This document shows, in pieces, positions 1-8,611 of a DNA stretch of 64,000 nucleotides. Location: the NCBI RefSeq assembly GCF_010731295.1, contig NZ_AP022579.1, positions 3,968,001 through 4,032,000 on the forward strand. Reading direction: 5' to 3'. Positions within the stretch are counted from its first letter, which is position 1, and every line of letters starts with the position of its first letter. Source of the stretch: Mycolicibacterium boenickei. GTDB taxonomy: Bacteria > Actinomycetota > Actinomycetes > Mycobacteriales > Mycobacteriaceae. The notes below the pieces were generated by a model. The model searched no databases. It was not told the origin of the DNA and worked only from the letters and a program-made list of their open reading frames with translations. A program made the position numbers and the translations under genes.

Positions 1-1
1 G

Positions 2-298
2 GAGTTGGTTACCGATCAGCTGCCGCGCACGCCGAGCCGCAAGACGCCGATGCAGTTCATCGCCCGCCTGATCACCGGTGCGTTCGCCGGTGCGGTGATC
101 GGCACCGCGTGGGGCTACACGTTCACCGCGCTCGGTGCCGCTCTCGTCGGTGCCGTGATCGGTACCCTCGGCGGTTACGAGGCGCGAAAGCGGTTGGTCG
201 ACCGCAACGATGGCCATGATCTGCCCGTCGCGCTGTTCGAGGATGCGGTCGCCGTGCTCGGCGGTTTCGCGATCGCAGCCCTCACCTCCGTCCTCTAG
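2..298 (+). CDS. DUF4126 family membrane protein, 5'-truncated by window edge
   Basis: Open reading frame entering from the left edge; the first in-frame codons precede the TTG at 5, so I treat the gene as partial rather than starting there. The visible part reads VTDQLPRTPSRKTP, then two hydrophobic segments rich in Gly/Ala (about residues 24-57) and a last one at the C-terminus (about 78-97). The pattern xDQLPxTPSRT followed by Ala/Gly-rich helices and an 'LPVALxEDAVA' motif is what I recall of DUF4126 integral membrane proteins (about 150-200 residues). Function unknown. It ends 3 bases before the next gene, so the two are probably co-transcribed. Confidence 0.7.
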   Translation, partial: ELVTDQLPRTPSRKTPMQFIARLITGAFAGAVIGTAWGYTFTALGAALVGAVIGTLGGYEARKRLVDRNDGHDLPVALFEDAVAVLGGFAIAALTSVL

Positions 299-301
299 TT
301 C

Positions 302-1678
302 ATGGCGTCCGCGCAGAGTTTCGACGCAATCGTCATCGGCGCGGGTCAGGCCGGGCCGCCGCTGGCGGGCCGGCTGACCGCGGCGGGGCAGACGGTCGCG
401 GTGATCGAACGCAAGCTGGTCGGTGGCACGTGCGTCAACTACGGCTGCATCCCCACCAAAACCCTTGTGGCCAGTGCACATGCTGCCCATCTAGCGCGCC
501 GCGGCGCGGATTTCGGTGTGGGCACAGGCGAAATCGACATCGACATGGCCAAGGTCAAAGCCCGCAAGGATGCGATCATGCTGGCCGACCGCCACGGGGT
601 GGAGGACTGGCTGGAGTCGATGGACGGCGCGGTGCTCATTCGCGGCCACGCCCGATTCGTCGACCCGCACACCATCGACGTCGACGGCCAACTGCTGCGG
701 GCCGATCGGATTTTTCTCAATGTCGGTGGCCGCGCGGTGGTTCCGGAGTTCCCCGGCCTGGACGGTATCGACTACCTGACCAACGTCGGCATCCTGGACC
801 TGGACGTGCTGCCCGAGCATCTGGTGATCGTGGGTGGCAGCTACATCGCGCTGGAGTTCGCGCAGATGTACCGCCGCTTCGGGGCCCGGGTCACGGTGAT
901 CGAGAAGGGCCCGCGGCTGACCTCCCGCGAGGATGAGGACGTCTCCGCGACCATCGCCGACATCCTGCGGGCCGAGGGCATCGATGTGGTGCTCGACGCC
1001 GCAGACATCCGGTTTGCCAAGCGGGACAGCGGATTCGAGGTGACACCCCGCGACGGGGCGGAGCCGATCGTCGGGATGCACCTGCTGCTCGCAGTGGGGC
1101 GGACGCCGAACACCGACGACCTCGGACTGGAGAACGCGGGGGTGGATCTGGACGCCCGGGGATACGTCGTGGTGGACGATCAGCTGCGCACCACGGCGGG
1201 GCACATCTGGGCGATGGGGGACTGCAACGGCAAGGGCGCATTCACCCACACGTCCTACAACGACTTCGAGATCGTCGCCGCCAACCTGCTCGACGACGAT
1301 CCGCGCCGGGTGAGCGACCGCGTCACCACCTATGCGCTGTACATCGACCCACCGCTGGGCCGGGCCGGGATGACCGTCGACCAGGTGCGCAAGTCCGGCC
1401 GGAAAGCGTTGGTGGGCAAGCGTCCGATGACCAGGGTCGGTCGCGCGGTCGAGAAAGGCGAGACCCAGGGCTTCATGAAGGTGGTGGTGGATGCCGAGAC
1501 CGAGGAGATTCTGGGAGTGGCGATCCTCGGCGTCGGTGGCGATGAGGTGGTGCACTCGGTCCTCGACATCATGACGGCCAAACTGCCCTACACCGCCATA
1601 TCGCGCACGATGCACATCCACCCCACCGTCAGCGAGCTGGTGCCTACGATGCTGCAGGAGCTGGAGCCGCTGGACTGA
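302..1678 (+). CDS. FAD-dependent pyridine nucleotide-disulfide oxidoreductase (mercuric-reductase-like, not MerA)
   Basis: 458 residues, the normal length for the glutathione/dihydrolipoamide reductase superfamily. The N-terminal FAD motif GAGQAGPP (residues 13-20) is followed by the redox-active disulfide GGTCVNYGCIPTKT with Cys44 and Cys49; a second Rossmann motif (VGGSYIALE) binds NAD(P)H and GDCNGKGAF is the second FAD contact. The C-terminal HIHPTVSE supplies the His-Glu pair of the family. The C-terminal cysteine pair and N-terminal heavy-metal domain of mercuric reductase are both missing, so mercury reduction is not supported; substrate unknown. It follows the DUF4126 gene by 3 bases and its 3' end overlaps the convergent flavodoxin gene by 35 bases. 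Confidence 0.85.
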   Translation: MASAQSFDAIVIGAGQAGPPLAGRLTAAGQTVAVIERKLVGGTCVNYGCIPTKTLVASAHAAHLARRGADFGVGTGEIDIDMAKVKARKDAIMLADRHGVEDWLESMDGAVLIRGHARFVDPHTIDVDGQLLRADRIFLNVGGRAVVPEFPGLDGIDYLTNVGILDLDVLPEHLVIVGGSYIALEFAQMYRRFGARVTVIEKGPRLTSREDEDVSATIADILRAEGIDVVLDAADIRFAKRDSGFEVTPRDGAEPIVGMHLLLAVGRTPNTDDLGLENAGVDLDARGYVVVDDQLRTTAGHIWAMGDCNGKGAFTHTSYNDFEIVAANLLDDDPRRVSDRVTTYALYIDPPLGRAGMTVDQVRKSGRKALVGKRPMTRVGRAVEKGETQGFMKVVVDAETEEILGVAILGVGGDEVVHSVLDIMTAKLPYTAISRTMHIHPTVSELVPTMLQELEPLD

Positions 1679-2276
1679 GGGTGCGGCCGATGTTGAGCTG
1701 GCGGGTCACCAGCGCGACGCGGTGCCCGAGGTGGCGGCACGTCCGCACATCGGAGGGGTGCACCTGATCGGGGTTGGCGTCCACGTTGGTCTGAGCGCCG
1801 GCGCCCAGGAAGAAGCCGAGCCGGTTGAGATCGTCCTCACTGCTGAACGAGCTGTTCCAGCCGGTTCTCAAACCCAGGTTCACCCAATGCATGTGGTGCT
1901 GGGCGGCGAAGACCACCAGCGAGCTGAGCGTGTTGAGCTTGTCGCCGCTCTTGCCGCCGGAGTTCGTGAAGCCGGCCGCCACCTTGTCGCGCCACCTGCC
2001 TTCCATGCACCGGGCGCCGGTCTTCTCGGCGAAGGCCTGAAACCCCGCCGACACGTTGCCCATGTAGGTGGGGCTGCCGAAGATCATGGCGTCCACGTTG
2101 TCCAGCATGTCCCAATCCCGGTCGGTCATCGTCTCGACGTGCAACACGGTGACGTCGGCTCCGGCGTCGACGGCGCCGGCCGCGACCGCAGCGGCCAGGG
2201 TCGAGGTGTGGCCGAACCCCGAGTGATAGACCACCGCGACGGTGGGTGCGGCGATGTCAGTTCCGTTGTGTGGCAT
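1644..2276 (-). CDS. Flavodoxin family protein / NAD(P)H-dependent FMN oxidoreductase (WrbA-like)
   Basis: 210 residues. The N-terminus VAVVYHSGFGHTSTLAAAV is a flavodoxin phosphate-binding loop, and FGSPTYMGNVS, followed by FTNSGGKSGDK, matches the second and third FMN contacts of WrbA-type quinone oxidoreductases. Start chosen at ATG 2276 because AAGGAAACGAAG precedes it with good Shine-Dalgarno spacing; the longer open frame upstream only reads the antisense of the next gene. The start overlaps the end of the SRPBCC gene by 20 bases, so it is the third gene of an arsR-SRPBCC-flavodoxin operon. Predicted cytosolic, FMN-bound; reaction probably quinone or small-molecule reduction. Confidence 0.85.
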   Translation of the reverse strand: MPHNGTDIAAPTVAVVYHSGFGHTSTLAAAVAAGAVDAGADVTVLHVETMTDRDWDMLDNVDAMIFGSPTYMGNVSAGFQAFAEKTGARCMEGRWRDKVAAGFTNSGGKSGDKLNTLSSLVVFAAQHHMHWVNLGLRTGWNSSFSSEDDLNRLGFFLGAGAQTNVDANPDQVHPSDVRTCRHLGHRVALVTRQLNIGRTLSPAAPAPAAS

Positions 2277-2805
2277 CTTCGTTTCCTTCTTGCGGGGTCC
2301 AATGGGTGCCGAGGGTTTGAGCGACTTCCTGATAACGTCGGGCCCAGTCGGGCAGGGGCTGCCCACCCAGATACGCCTCGAGGCGGTCCAGGTAGGCATG
2401 GGTCCCGGGGTGGAAGCCCTGACCGTCGGAGATCGTCAGGCCGCGGTGCGTGAACCGCAGCAGGGTGCCGTCGCCGTCGGGGATGAGTTCGTAACGCACG
2501 ACACCGGATTCGGGTGCGGACAAGACGGGCTGGTTCCACTCGTGCTCGAAAACCCTTGGTGGGTCCCACACCCGGATCCGCCCGGTCATCTTCTTCTGCT
2601 GCGGTGGGATCGGCGGCGAGTGTGGCACCATCTCGATCGTGCCGCCTTCGCGGGCATCGATCGTCGTCTCGCCCATCCACTGGTCCCGTTGTACGGGATC
2701 GGTGATCGCCGCCCACACGGCGTCGACGGGGTAGGGCAGGCGCCGTTCGAAGTTCAGCGCGGCCCGGTCACCCTCGACGGTGAGTTTTCCTTCGCGGCTG
2801 GTCAT
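2257..2805 (-). CDS. SRPBCC / AHSA1 domain protein
   Basis: 182 residues of START-like (Bet v1 helix-grip) fold: ERRLPYPVDAVWAAITDPVQRDQWM is the typical opening, with GRIRVWDPPRVFEHEW and the C-terminal helix GTHAYLDRLEAYLGG. Such proteins bind hydrophobic ligands; no catalytic residues are evident. The start ATG 2805 overlaps the arsR stop codon (ATGA), which decides against the longer frame to 2889. Translationally coupled to the ArsR regulator, a pairing seen widely in Actinobacteria. Confidence 0.88.
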   Translation of the reverse strand: MTSREGKLTVEGDRAALNFERRLPYPVDAVWAAITDPVQRDQWMGETTIDAREGGTIEMVPHSPPIPPQQKKMTGRIRVWDPPRVFEHEWNQPVLSAPESGVVRYELIPDGDGTLLRFTHRGLTISDGQGFHPGTHAYLDRLEAYLGGQPLPDWARRYQEVAQTLGTHWTPQEGNEDATQRN

Positions 2806-3119
2806 TTCGTCTCCTTGTGGGTCGCTTTGAGGTGGCGTTCCAGGGCGTCGAGGTGATCGGTCCAGTAGCGGCGGTACCGTTCGATCCACTCGTCGATCTG
2901 CACCAGGCCGTCGGCACGTAAGGCGTAGATGCGGCGCTGTGCGTCGGGGCGCACTTCGACCAGGCCGACCTCTCGCAACACCCGCAGATGCCGTGACACG
3001 GTGGGCTGGGTCAGCCCCGGCAGGGTGGCCACCAACTCGCCTGCGGTGCGCTCACCGTCGACGAGGGCGTCGAGCAACGCGCGTCGGCTGGGTTCGGCGA
3101 CTGCCTCGAACACGTCCAT
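2802..3119 (-). CDS. ArsR-family winged-helix repressor
   Basis: 105 residues. Residues 1-65 form the ArsR helix-turn-helix: AVAEPSRRALLDALVDGERTAGELV, then LPGLTQPTVSRHLRVLREVGLVEVRPDAQRRIYAL with the beta-wing. No metal-binding ELCVCDL motif and no cysteines, so it is not an arsenic or metal sensor; it belongs to the group paired with SRPBCC genes. It is the first gene of its operon and lies 15 bases from a near-perfect palindrome (3135-3154), which suggests autoregulation. Confidence 0.9.
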   Translation of the reverse strand: MDVFEAVAEPSRRALLDALVDGERTAGELVATLPGLTQPTVSRHLRVLREVGLVEVRPDAQRRIYALRADGLVQIDEWIERYRRYWTDHLDALERHLKATHKETK

Positions 3120-3134
3120 GCCTTGAGTATTGCA

Positions 3135-3154
3135 TTGCGTCTATATAGATGCAA
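3135..3154. promoter_or_regulatory. Probable ArsR operator (imperfect palindrome)
   Basis: TTGC-G-TCTATATAGA-T-GCAA is a 20-bp inverted repeat with a single mismatched pair (G3139/T3150). It sits 15 bases upstream of the arsR start codon, over the expected promoter. The AT-rich core in a GC-rich genome and the position are typical of ArsR operators. Binding is inferred. Confidence 0.65.
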
Positions 3155-3279
3155 GGGAATATATCTAGGTGAGGCGCGACCTTCTGGCGGCGCACACCGC
3201 GTAAGCCGCTACCTCAGCGTCGCGTAGATTCTTTGAGAATCAATCCGAGCACGTACCGCAGCATTCGACGAAGGCCATC

Positions 3280-3528
3280 ATGTCCGAGGATCAGAACCCA
3301 GACGTTCCACCGAATCACCTCTCCATCGACCCGCGCAGTGCCTTCTATGACGAAGAGGTGCTCCGCCGCGACGTGGGTATTCGCTTCAACGGTGTCGAGA
3401 AAACCAATGTTCACGAATACGACGTGGCCGAGGGTTGGGTGCGTGTTGAAGTCCCTACCGCGAAGGATCGCCGCGGAAATCCCATGGTCGTCAAGATCCG
3501 TGGCACGGTTGAACCTTATTTCCGCTGA
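3280..3528 (+). CDS. DUF3297 family protein
   Basis: 82 residues matching what I recall of DUF3297: PPNHLSIDPRSAFYDEEVLRRDVGIRFNG, then KTNVHEYDVAEGWVRV and the C-terminal GNPMVVKIRGTVEPYFR. Soluble, acidic, function unknown; sometimes mis-annotated as glutathione peroxidase. ATG 3280 is preceded by GACGAAGG. A TAGATT -10-like box at 3225-3230 would give a leader of about 45 bases. Stands alone between a divergent arsR operon and a secreted protein gene. Confidence 0.85.
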   Translation: MSEDQNPDVPPNHLSIDPRSAFYDEEVLRRDVGIRFNGVEKTNVHEYDVAEGWVRVEVPTAKDRRGNPMVVKIRGTVEPYFR

Positions 3529-3682
3529 GCAAAACAGCGGGCGCTCTCTGACTTCCGGGGCGGCCGGCTGAAGTCGGGATACAGCACGCGGCGAACCCGC
3601 AGCGAGCCTTGCGACCAAGCCTCATCGGACTACAGTGGGCAGGGTCGGGGTGCTCCCTTGAGGCGATGGCCGGAGGTGCGAC

Positions 3683-3919
3683 GTGAACCGATGGAAGAAT
3701 CTCGGAATTGTTTCCGCCGGACTTGGTGTGGTGGCGGTGCCGATCGGCATCGCGGTCGCCGGGGCCGGGACGGCTTCGGCCGATCCGGGACTGTGCGTGA
3801 ACGGTCCGTTCGGCTATGCGCAGGCCTGCGTGGACGTTCCCGGTTGGTACAACGGCTGGTATGACGGGCCGCGCTGGCGCGGCGGCTGGCATGGCGACGA
3901 CTGGGGCGAGGACGACTAG
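3683..3919 (+). CDS. Small secreted Trp/Gly/Asp-rich protein
   Basis: 78 residues. GTG start at 3683 with GGAGG 7 bases upstream. Residues 1-33 are a Sec signal peptide: MNRWKN, a hydrophobic stretch (GIVSAGLGVVAVPIGIAVAGAG) and a TASA-DP cleavage site, the usual mycobacterial form. The mature part is about 45 residues with two Cys and repeated Trp-Tyr/Gly (WYNGWYDG, WRGGWHGDDWG). Conserved mycobacterial exported protein; function not recognised. Its stop overlaps that of the convergent DinB gene by 4 bases. Confidence 0.75.
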   Translation: MNRWKNLGIVSAGLGVVAVPIGIAVAGAGTASADPGLCVNGPFGYAQACVDVPGWYNGWYDGPRWRGGWHGDDWGEDD

Positions 3920-4434
3920 CCGCCGGTCCGCAGCGCCGCGCGCTGCAGGCGCAACTGCCCGATCTCCGAGGCGTTCTTCGTCAACTCGACGTTCAGCCAC
4001 AGCACCGTGTCGGCCAGTGACCGGCCGGAGTCCGGTCCCCACGGAAAGGTCGCGGGGACAGCAAGATCCGTGTCGGTCAGCGAGTCCAGCAGCCCGCTCC
4101 AGCGGGCGTTGAGAATCCTGATCCGCTGCACCGCGCCGGAGGGTCCCGGCCAGTCGATGTCGGTCGGCGCCGGCGGAGTCTGCCCGTCGACATGGGCCAG
4201 GGCGGTCGACCACCAGAAGATCATGTGCCAGGTCAGCCAGCCGATGGTGGGCACGGGAATCGGGTCGGGCTCGATCTCGGCGAAGTCCGGCCACCACCGA
4301 CCCGACGGATCCTCGTGCACCGTCCACACGAGGGGGCCGGGCTCCCACAGCTGGTCCTCGTCGGTCAGGGCCGACAGGTGCAGGTCTGCCAGCGCCCAGG
4401 CCAGGTCGAACTGACGGCGCAGCTGCGCGATCAC
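3916..4434 (-). CDS. DinB-family protein
   Basis: 172 residues. Four-helix DinB/DUF664-type protein: the N-terminal helix LRRQFDLAWALADLHL, TIGWLTWHMIFWWSTALAH supplies a central metal-ligand histidine, and LWLNVELTKNASEIGQLRLQR the last helix; the usual final HxxxH is replaced by NVELTKNASEIGQLR, so the metal site looks incomplete. GTG start overlaps the stop of the upstream thioesterase gene (GTGA), so it is the last gene of a three-gene operon with a RecB-type nuclease and a thioesterase. Possibly thiol-dependent transferase-like; substrate unknown. Confidence 0.75.
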   Translation of the reverse strand: MIAQLRRQFDLAWALADLHLSALTDEDQLWEPGPLVWTVHEDPSGRWWPDFAEIEPDPIPVPTIGWLTWHMIFWWSTALAHVDGQTPPAPTDIDWPGPSGAVQRIRILNARWSGLLDSLTDTDLAVPATFPWGPDSGRSLADTVLWLNVELTKNASEIGQLRLQRAALRTGG

Positions 4435-5224
4435 GGTGCCCGCATCACCAGAAGTGTCTGCGCGGAGGTTCCGATAAACCCTTTGCGGTCAAAGATTTCC
4501 GCCGTCGTCGCACCGACACCGTCCGGCCCGATGGAACCGCAGGCCCGCACCGCGAAGTCCGAGCCTTCCGGCAGCCGGTGCAGATGCACGGCCGTGTCGG
4601 TGTTCATGAAGATGAACTTTTCCGGATCCAGCGCCGCACCGATGCCGTTGGCCGAATCCACCACGAGCGCCAGGCGCTGCAGGGCCGTCGTCTCCTCGTC
4701 GTCGACCACCGGCGTCAGCGGACTCATCCACGCCACGGCCGCCTCGCCCTCGGCGGTCCGTTGCCTGCGCCACGACACACTTTCGAGGTAACCCGGTGCA
4801 CCTTCCCAGTTGTGTGCCACGTCGGCGGCCTCGCCCTCCACCAACGGTGCGAAACGGTCGGTGGCCACGTCACTGGTGTCACTCGGGGCCAGCAGCCAGG
4901 CCGTCACCCGCGCCACCGAGCGCCAGGTGCCGTCCGGGCGGGCCGCCTGCATCTCCGATGCGACCATCGAGATGCGTGATCCCGGCCGGTCCACCCAGGC
5001 TCGAACCCGCACCGGGGCAACCGGAATCGCGCCCAGGATGTCGAGCGTCAGCCGTCCGACCCGCAGCCCCGAACCCGCGGTCAACTCTTCGATCGCCTTG
5101 GTCAACAAGGCCAGCGGCGGCGAGCCATGCTGAATGGCCGGATCCCAGTTACTCCGGGTGTCGGCAGTGGACTCGAACAGCTGGTACTCACCATCGGCGC
5201 CGAGCCGATGGTAGTGACACCCGA

Positions 5225-5228
<4 letters not shown>
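4431..5228 (-). CDS. Acyl-CoA thioesterase-like (double hot-dog) protein
   Basis: 265 residues. The arrangement fits a TesB-like double hot-dog thioesterase: N-terminal half WDPAIQHGSPPLALLTKAIEE with RVGRLTLDILGAIPVAPVRV, C-terminal half LVVDSANGIGAALDPEKFIFMNTDTAVHLHRLPEG. ATG 5228 is chosen because it overlaps the stop of the upstream nuclease gene (ATGA). Probably hydrolyses or binds an acyl-CoA; substrate not determinable. Confidence 0.8.
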
Positions 5229-7010
<1,782 letters not shown>

Positions 7011-7027
7011 CGGCTGATCGTCGGCGA

Positions 7028-7078
7028 TTTCTACCGCACGGTCGCCGACCGGCAAGGAACGCCGCCCTCCGGTAGAAA
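7028..7078. terminator. Hairpin between convergent trmI and DUF503 genes
   Basis: TTTCTACCG (7028-7036) pairs with CGGTAGAAA (7070-7078). The intervening bases contain a second small stem, CGGTC/GACCG around 7039-7051. Located 18 bases after trmI and 29 bases from the stop of the convergent gene, so it could end transcription in both directions. No T-tract, as is common in mycobacteria. Confidence 0.5.
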
Positions 7079-7106
7079 CCGGCGCGTTCGAGTCGAAGCG
7101 GTCGAA

Positions 7107-7400
7107 CTAGTCGTCGCTGTGGTGCAGGCCGCGCCGAGTGGAGAGCAGTTCGAATTCGGGGCGGGACGCGACCATCCGTTCGGCGGCGTCGAGCACGTCG
7201 ACCACGTGCGCTCGGTCGGCGGCGACCAGGGCGACGCCGATGCCGGCGCGACGATGCAGATCCTGGGTCCCGGTTTCGGCTGCCGACACCGCGAGCTTGC
7301 GGTGCAGCTCGGCGATCGCCGGACGGATCACCGAACGCTTCTGTTTGAGCGAGTGCACGTCACCGAGCAGCAGGTCGAATTCCAACCAGCCGATCCACAT
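7107..7400 (-). CDS. DUF503 (YlxP-like) protein
   Basis: 97 residues, ortholog of Rv2117. MWIGWLEFDLLLGDVHSLKQKRSVIRPAIAELHRKL is the DUF503 signature, with GIGVALVAADRAHVVDVLDAAERMV following. YlxP homologues have been linked to ribosome maturation alongside RbfA, but function here is unproven. Only 5 bases after the lppK stop, so it is the distal gene of the MTB12-like/lppK/DUF503 group. Confidence 0.88.
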   Translation of the reverse strand: MWIGWLEFDLLLGDVHSLKQKRSVIRPAIAELHRKLAVSAAETGTQDLHRRAGIGVALVAADRAHVVDVLDAAERMVASRPEFELLSTRRGLHHSDD

Positions 7401-7405
7401 GGGGC

Positions 7406-7954
7406 TCAGCGCGTCGGGGTCGGGGCGGGCGGAGCGGAGGTTCCGGCACCGGCGCCCATCACCAGCAGCAGATCGGCGGTGTGCCGGGTCAATTGCCAGC
7501 CGTCACCGTGCGGCGTGAATTCCATCGGGAAGCTGAAATCCCTGGCCGAACCGTCGCCACCCGCGGTGACCTTGACGGTCGCCACCACGTTGGCCGGCTC
7601 GGTTTGTGACCAGGCCAGATCGGTGGCCTCGAAGGTCAGCGGGGTGAATCCGTTGTCGGCGAGCGCCCGGCCGAACTTGTCCAGCGCCGCGGCGTCGTCG
7701 GCGGTGCCTTGTTCGACCAGCACGACCTTGTCGGCACCCGGCACGTTGACGTCGGCCAGCCGGTCCAGCACTCCGGTCAGCGCTTCGGGAGCGGGCAACG
7801 GTGCGCTGGGTGGGGTTGCCGGCGCCGTCGTGGTCAGCGGGCTCGTGCTCGGGTGCGAACTGCTTGCCGGCCGATCTCCGCTCGTGCACCCACAGAGCCC
7901 AAGTGCCGCCACGATCGTGGCGGCACTCAGGACTGCGATACGGCTGCGGTTCAA
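7406..7954 (-). CDS. lppK: Lipoprotein LppK (MTB12-like fold)
   Basis: 182 residues. Lipoprotein signal peptide MNRSRIAVLSAATIVAALGLCGC; Cys23 is the likely acylated residue. A Ser/Thr/Pro linker (about 25-52) follows, then a domain with FSFPMEFTPHGDGWQLTRHTADLLL that resembles the C-terminal half of the MTB12/CFP-2 antigens. Position between DUF503 and mpa matches Rv2116. Anchored on the outer face of the membrane; function unknown. Its neighbour (7963-8466) is a related secreted protein, so the two probably arose by duplication. Confidence 0.85.
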   Translation of the reverse strand: MNRSRIAVLSAATIVAALGLCGCTSGDRPASSSHPSTSPLTTTAPATPPSAPLPAPEALTGVLDRLADVNVPGADKVVLVEQGTADDAAALDKFGRALADNGFTPLTFEATDLAWSQTEPANVVATVKVTAGGDGSARDFSFPMEFTPHGDGWQLTRHTADLLLVMGAGAGTSAPPAPTPTR

Positions 7955-7962
7955 CTACCTAC

Positions 7963-8466
7963 TCAGCCGACGGAGGACAGCAGGTTCAGCGCGGATCCCT
8001 TGGAGATCTGCCAGCCGGTCGGGCTCGGGCCCGCGACGAACTGGATGTTCTGGGTCGCGGTGCCGCCGGTGGCCGAGGTCGCGGTGACGTCGGCGTAGGC
8101 CACGCCGCCCTGGTCATCGATGTTGGCGATGTTGAAGGTCAGCGGGAACTTTCCTTCCGCCGCGGCCTTGTTGTAGGCGCGGTCCGCGGCGATGCTCTCG
8201 ATGCGGCCGATGCCGCCCTGGATGTAGGGGGCCTTGCCGCTGAACGAGCCGCCACTGGCGAGCGCCTGCAAGGTCTGCACCAGCGGCGAAGCCAGGTCCG
8301 GTGCCGGGGTGGCCGGCAGGGGCGCGTCGAACACGACCGGCTGGATCGCCGGGGCGGCCGACATGCCGCTGGATGCAATAGAAGTCACACCCGCCGCTGC
8401 TCCGCCCACCACAGCGGCGGCAGCGGCTGCGGTGATAAAGCCGGTAACGAGGGTTTTCAAGGCCAC
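7963..8466 (-). CDS. Secreted low-molecular-weight antigen MTB12 (CFP-2) family protein
   Basis: 167 residues. GTG start at 8466 preceded by AAAGGAC. Ala-rich signal sequence about residues 1-28 (VTGFITAAAAAAVVGGAAAGVTSIASSG), then IQPVVFDAPLPATPAPDLASPLVQTLQALASGG, IQGGIGRIE, and WQISKGSALNLL, which follow the layout of MTB12: QPVVFGAPLP, VEGGIG, W-LSR-SA-ELL. Cell-envelope or culture-filtrate protein, function unknown. Adjacent to lppK by 8 bases and divergent from mpa. Confidence 0.88.
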   Translation of the reverse strand: MALKTLVTGFITAAAAAAVVGGAAAGVTSIASSGMSAAPAIQPVVFDAPLPATPAPDLASPLVQTLQALASGGSFSGKAPYIQGGIGRIESIAADRAYNKAAAEGKFPLTFNIANIDDQGGVAYADVTATSATGGTATQNIQFVAGPSPTGWQISKGSALNLLSSVG

Positions 8467-8565
8467 GATTGTCCTTTCGATCGGACCAACTGAACTAAGA
8501 GGCTAACAGTGGTGCTGGTGTGTCTCGTTCCTAGAGCGCACACAATGGCTGAATCGCCGGTAGCG

Positions 8566-8594
8566 TTGAAGTTGTTACTGCACCAACTTACGGT
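8566..8594 (+). promoter_or_regulatory. Predicted housekeeping promoter of mpa
   Basis: TTGAAG (8566-8571) and TACGGT (8589-8594) are separated by exactly 17 bases, matching SigA-type -35 and -10 boxes. Transcription would start near 8601, just upstream of the GGGAGGG ribosome site and ATG 8612. Confidence 0.6.
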
Positions 8595-8611
8595 GCGGGA
8601 GGGAGCGCAAT

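Noticed and set aside
491..1621. 376-codon minus-strand open frame
   Set aside because: Antisense to the FAD oxidoreductase; no ribosome site, His/Arg/Gln-biased composition typical of GC-rich shadow frames.
302..1678. Mercuric reductase
   Set aside because: The disulfide motif fits, but both the N-terminal metal-binding domain and the C-terminal cysteine pair of MerA are missing, and no mer genes are nearby.
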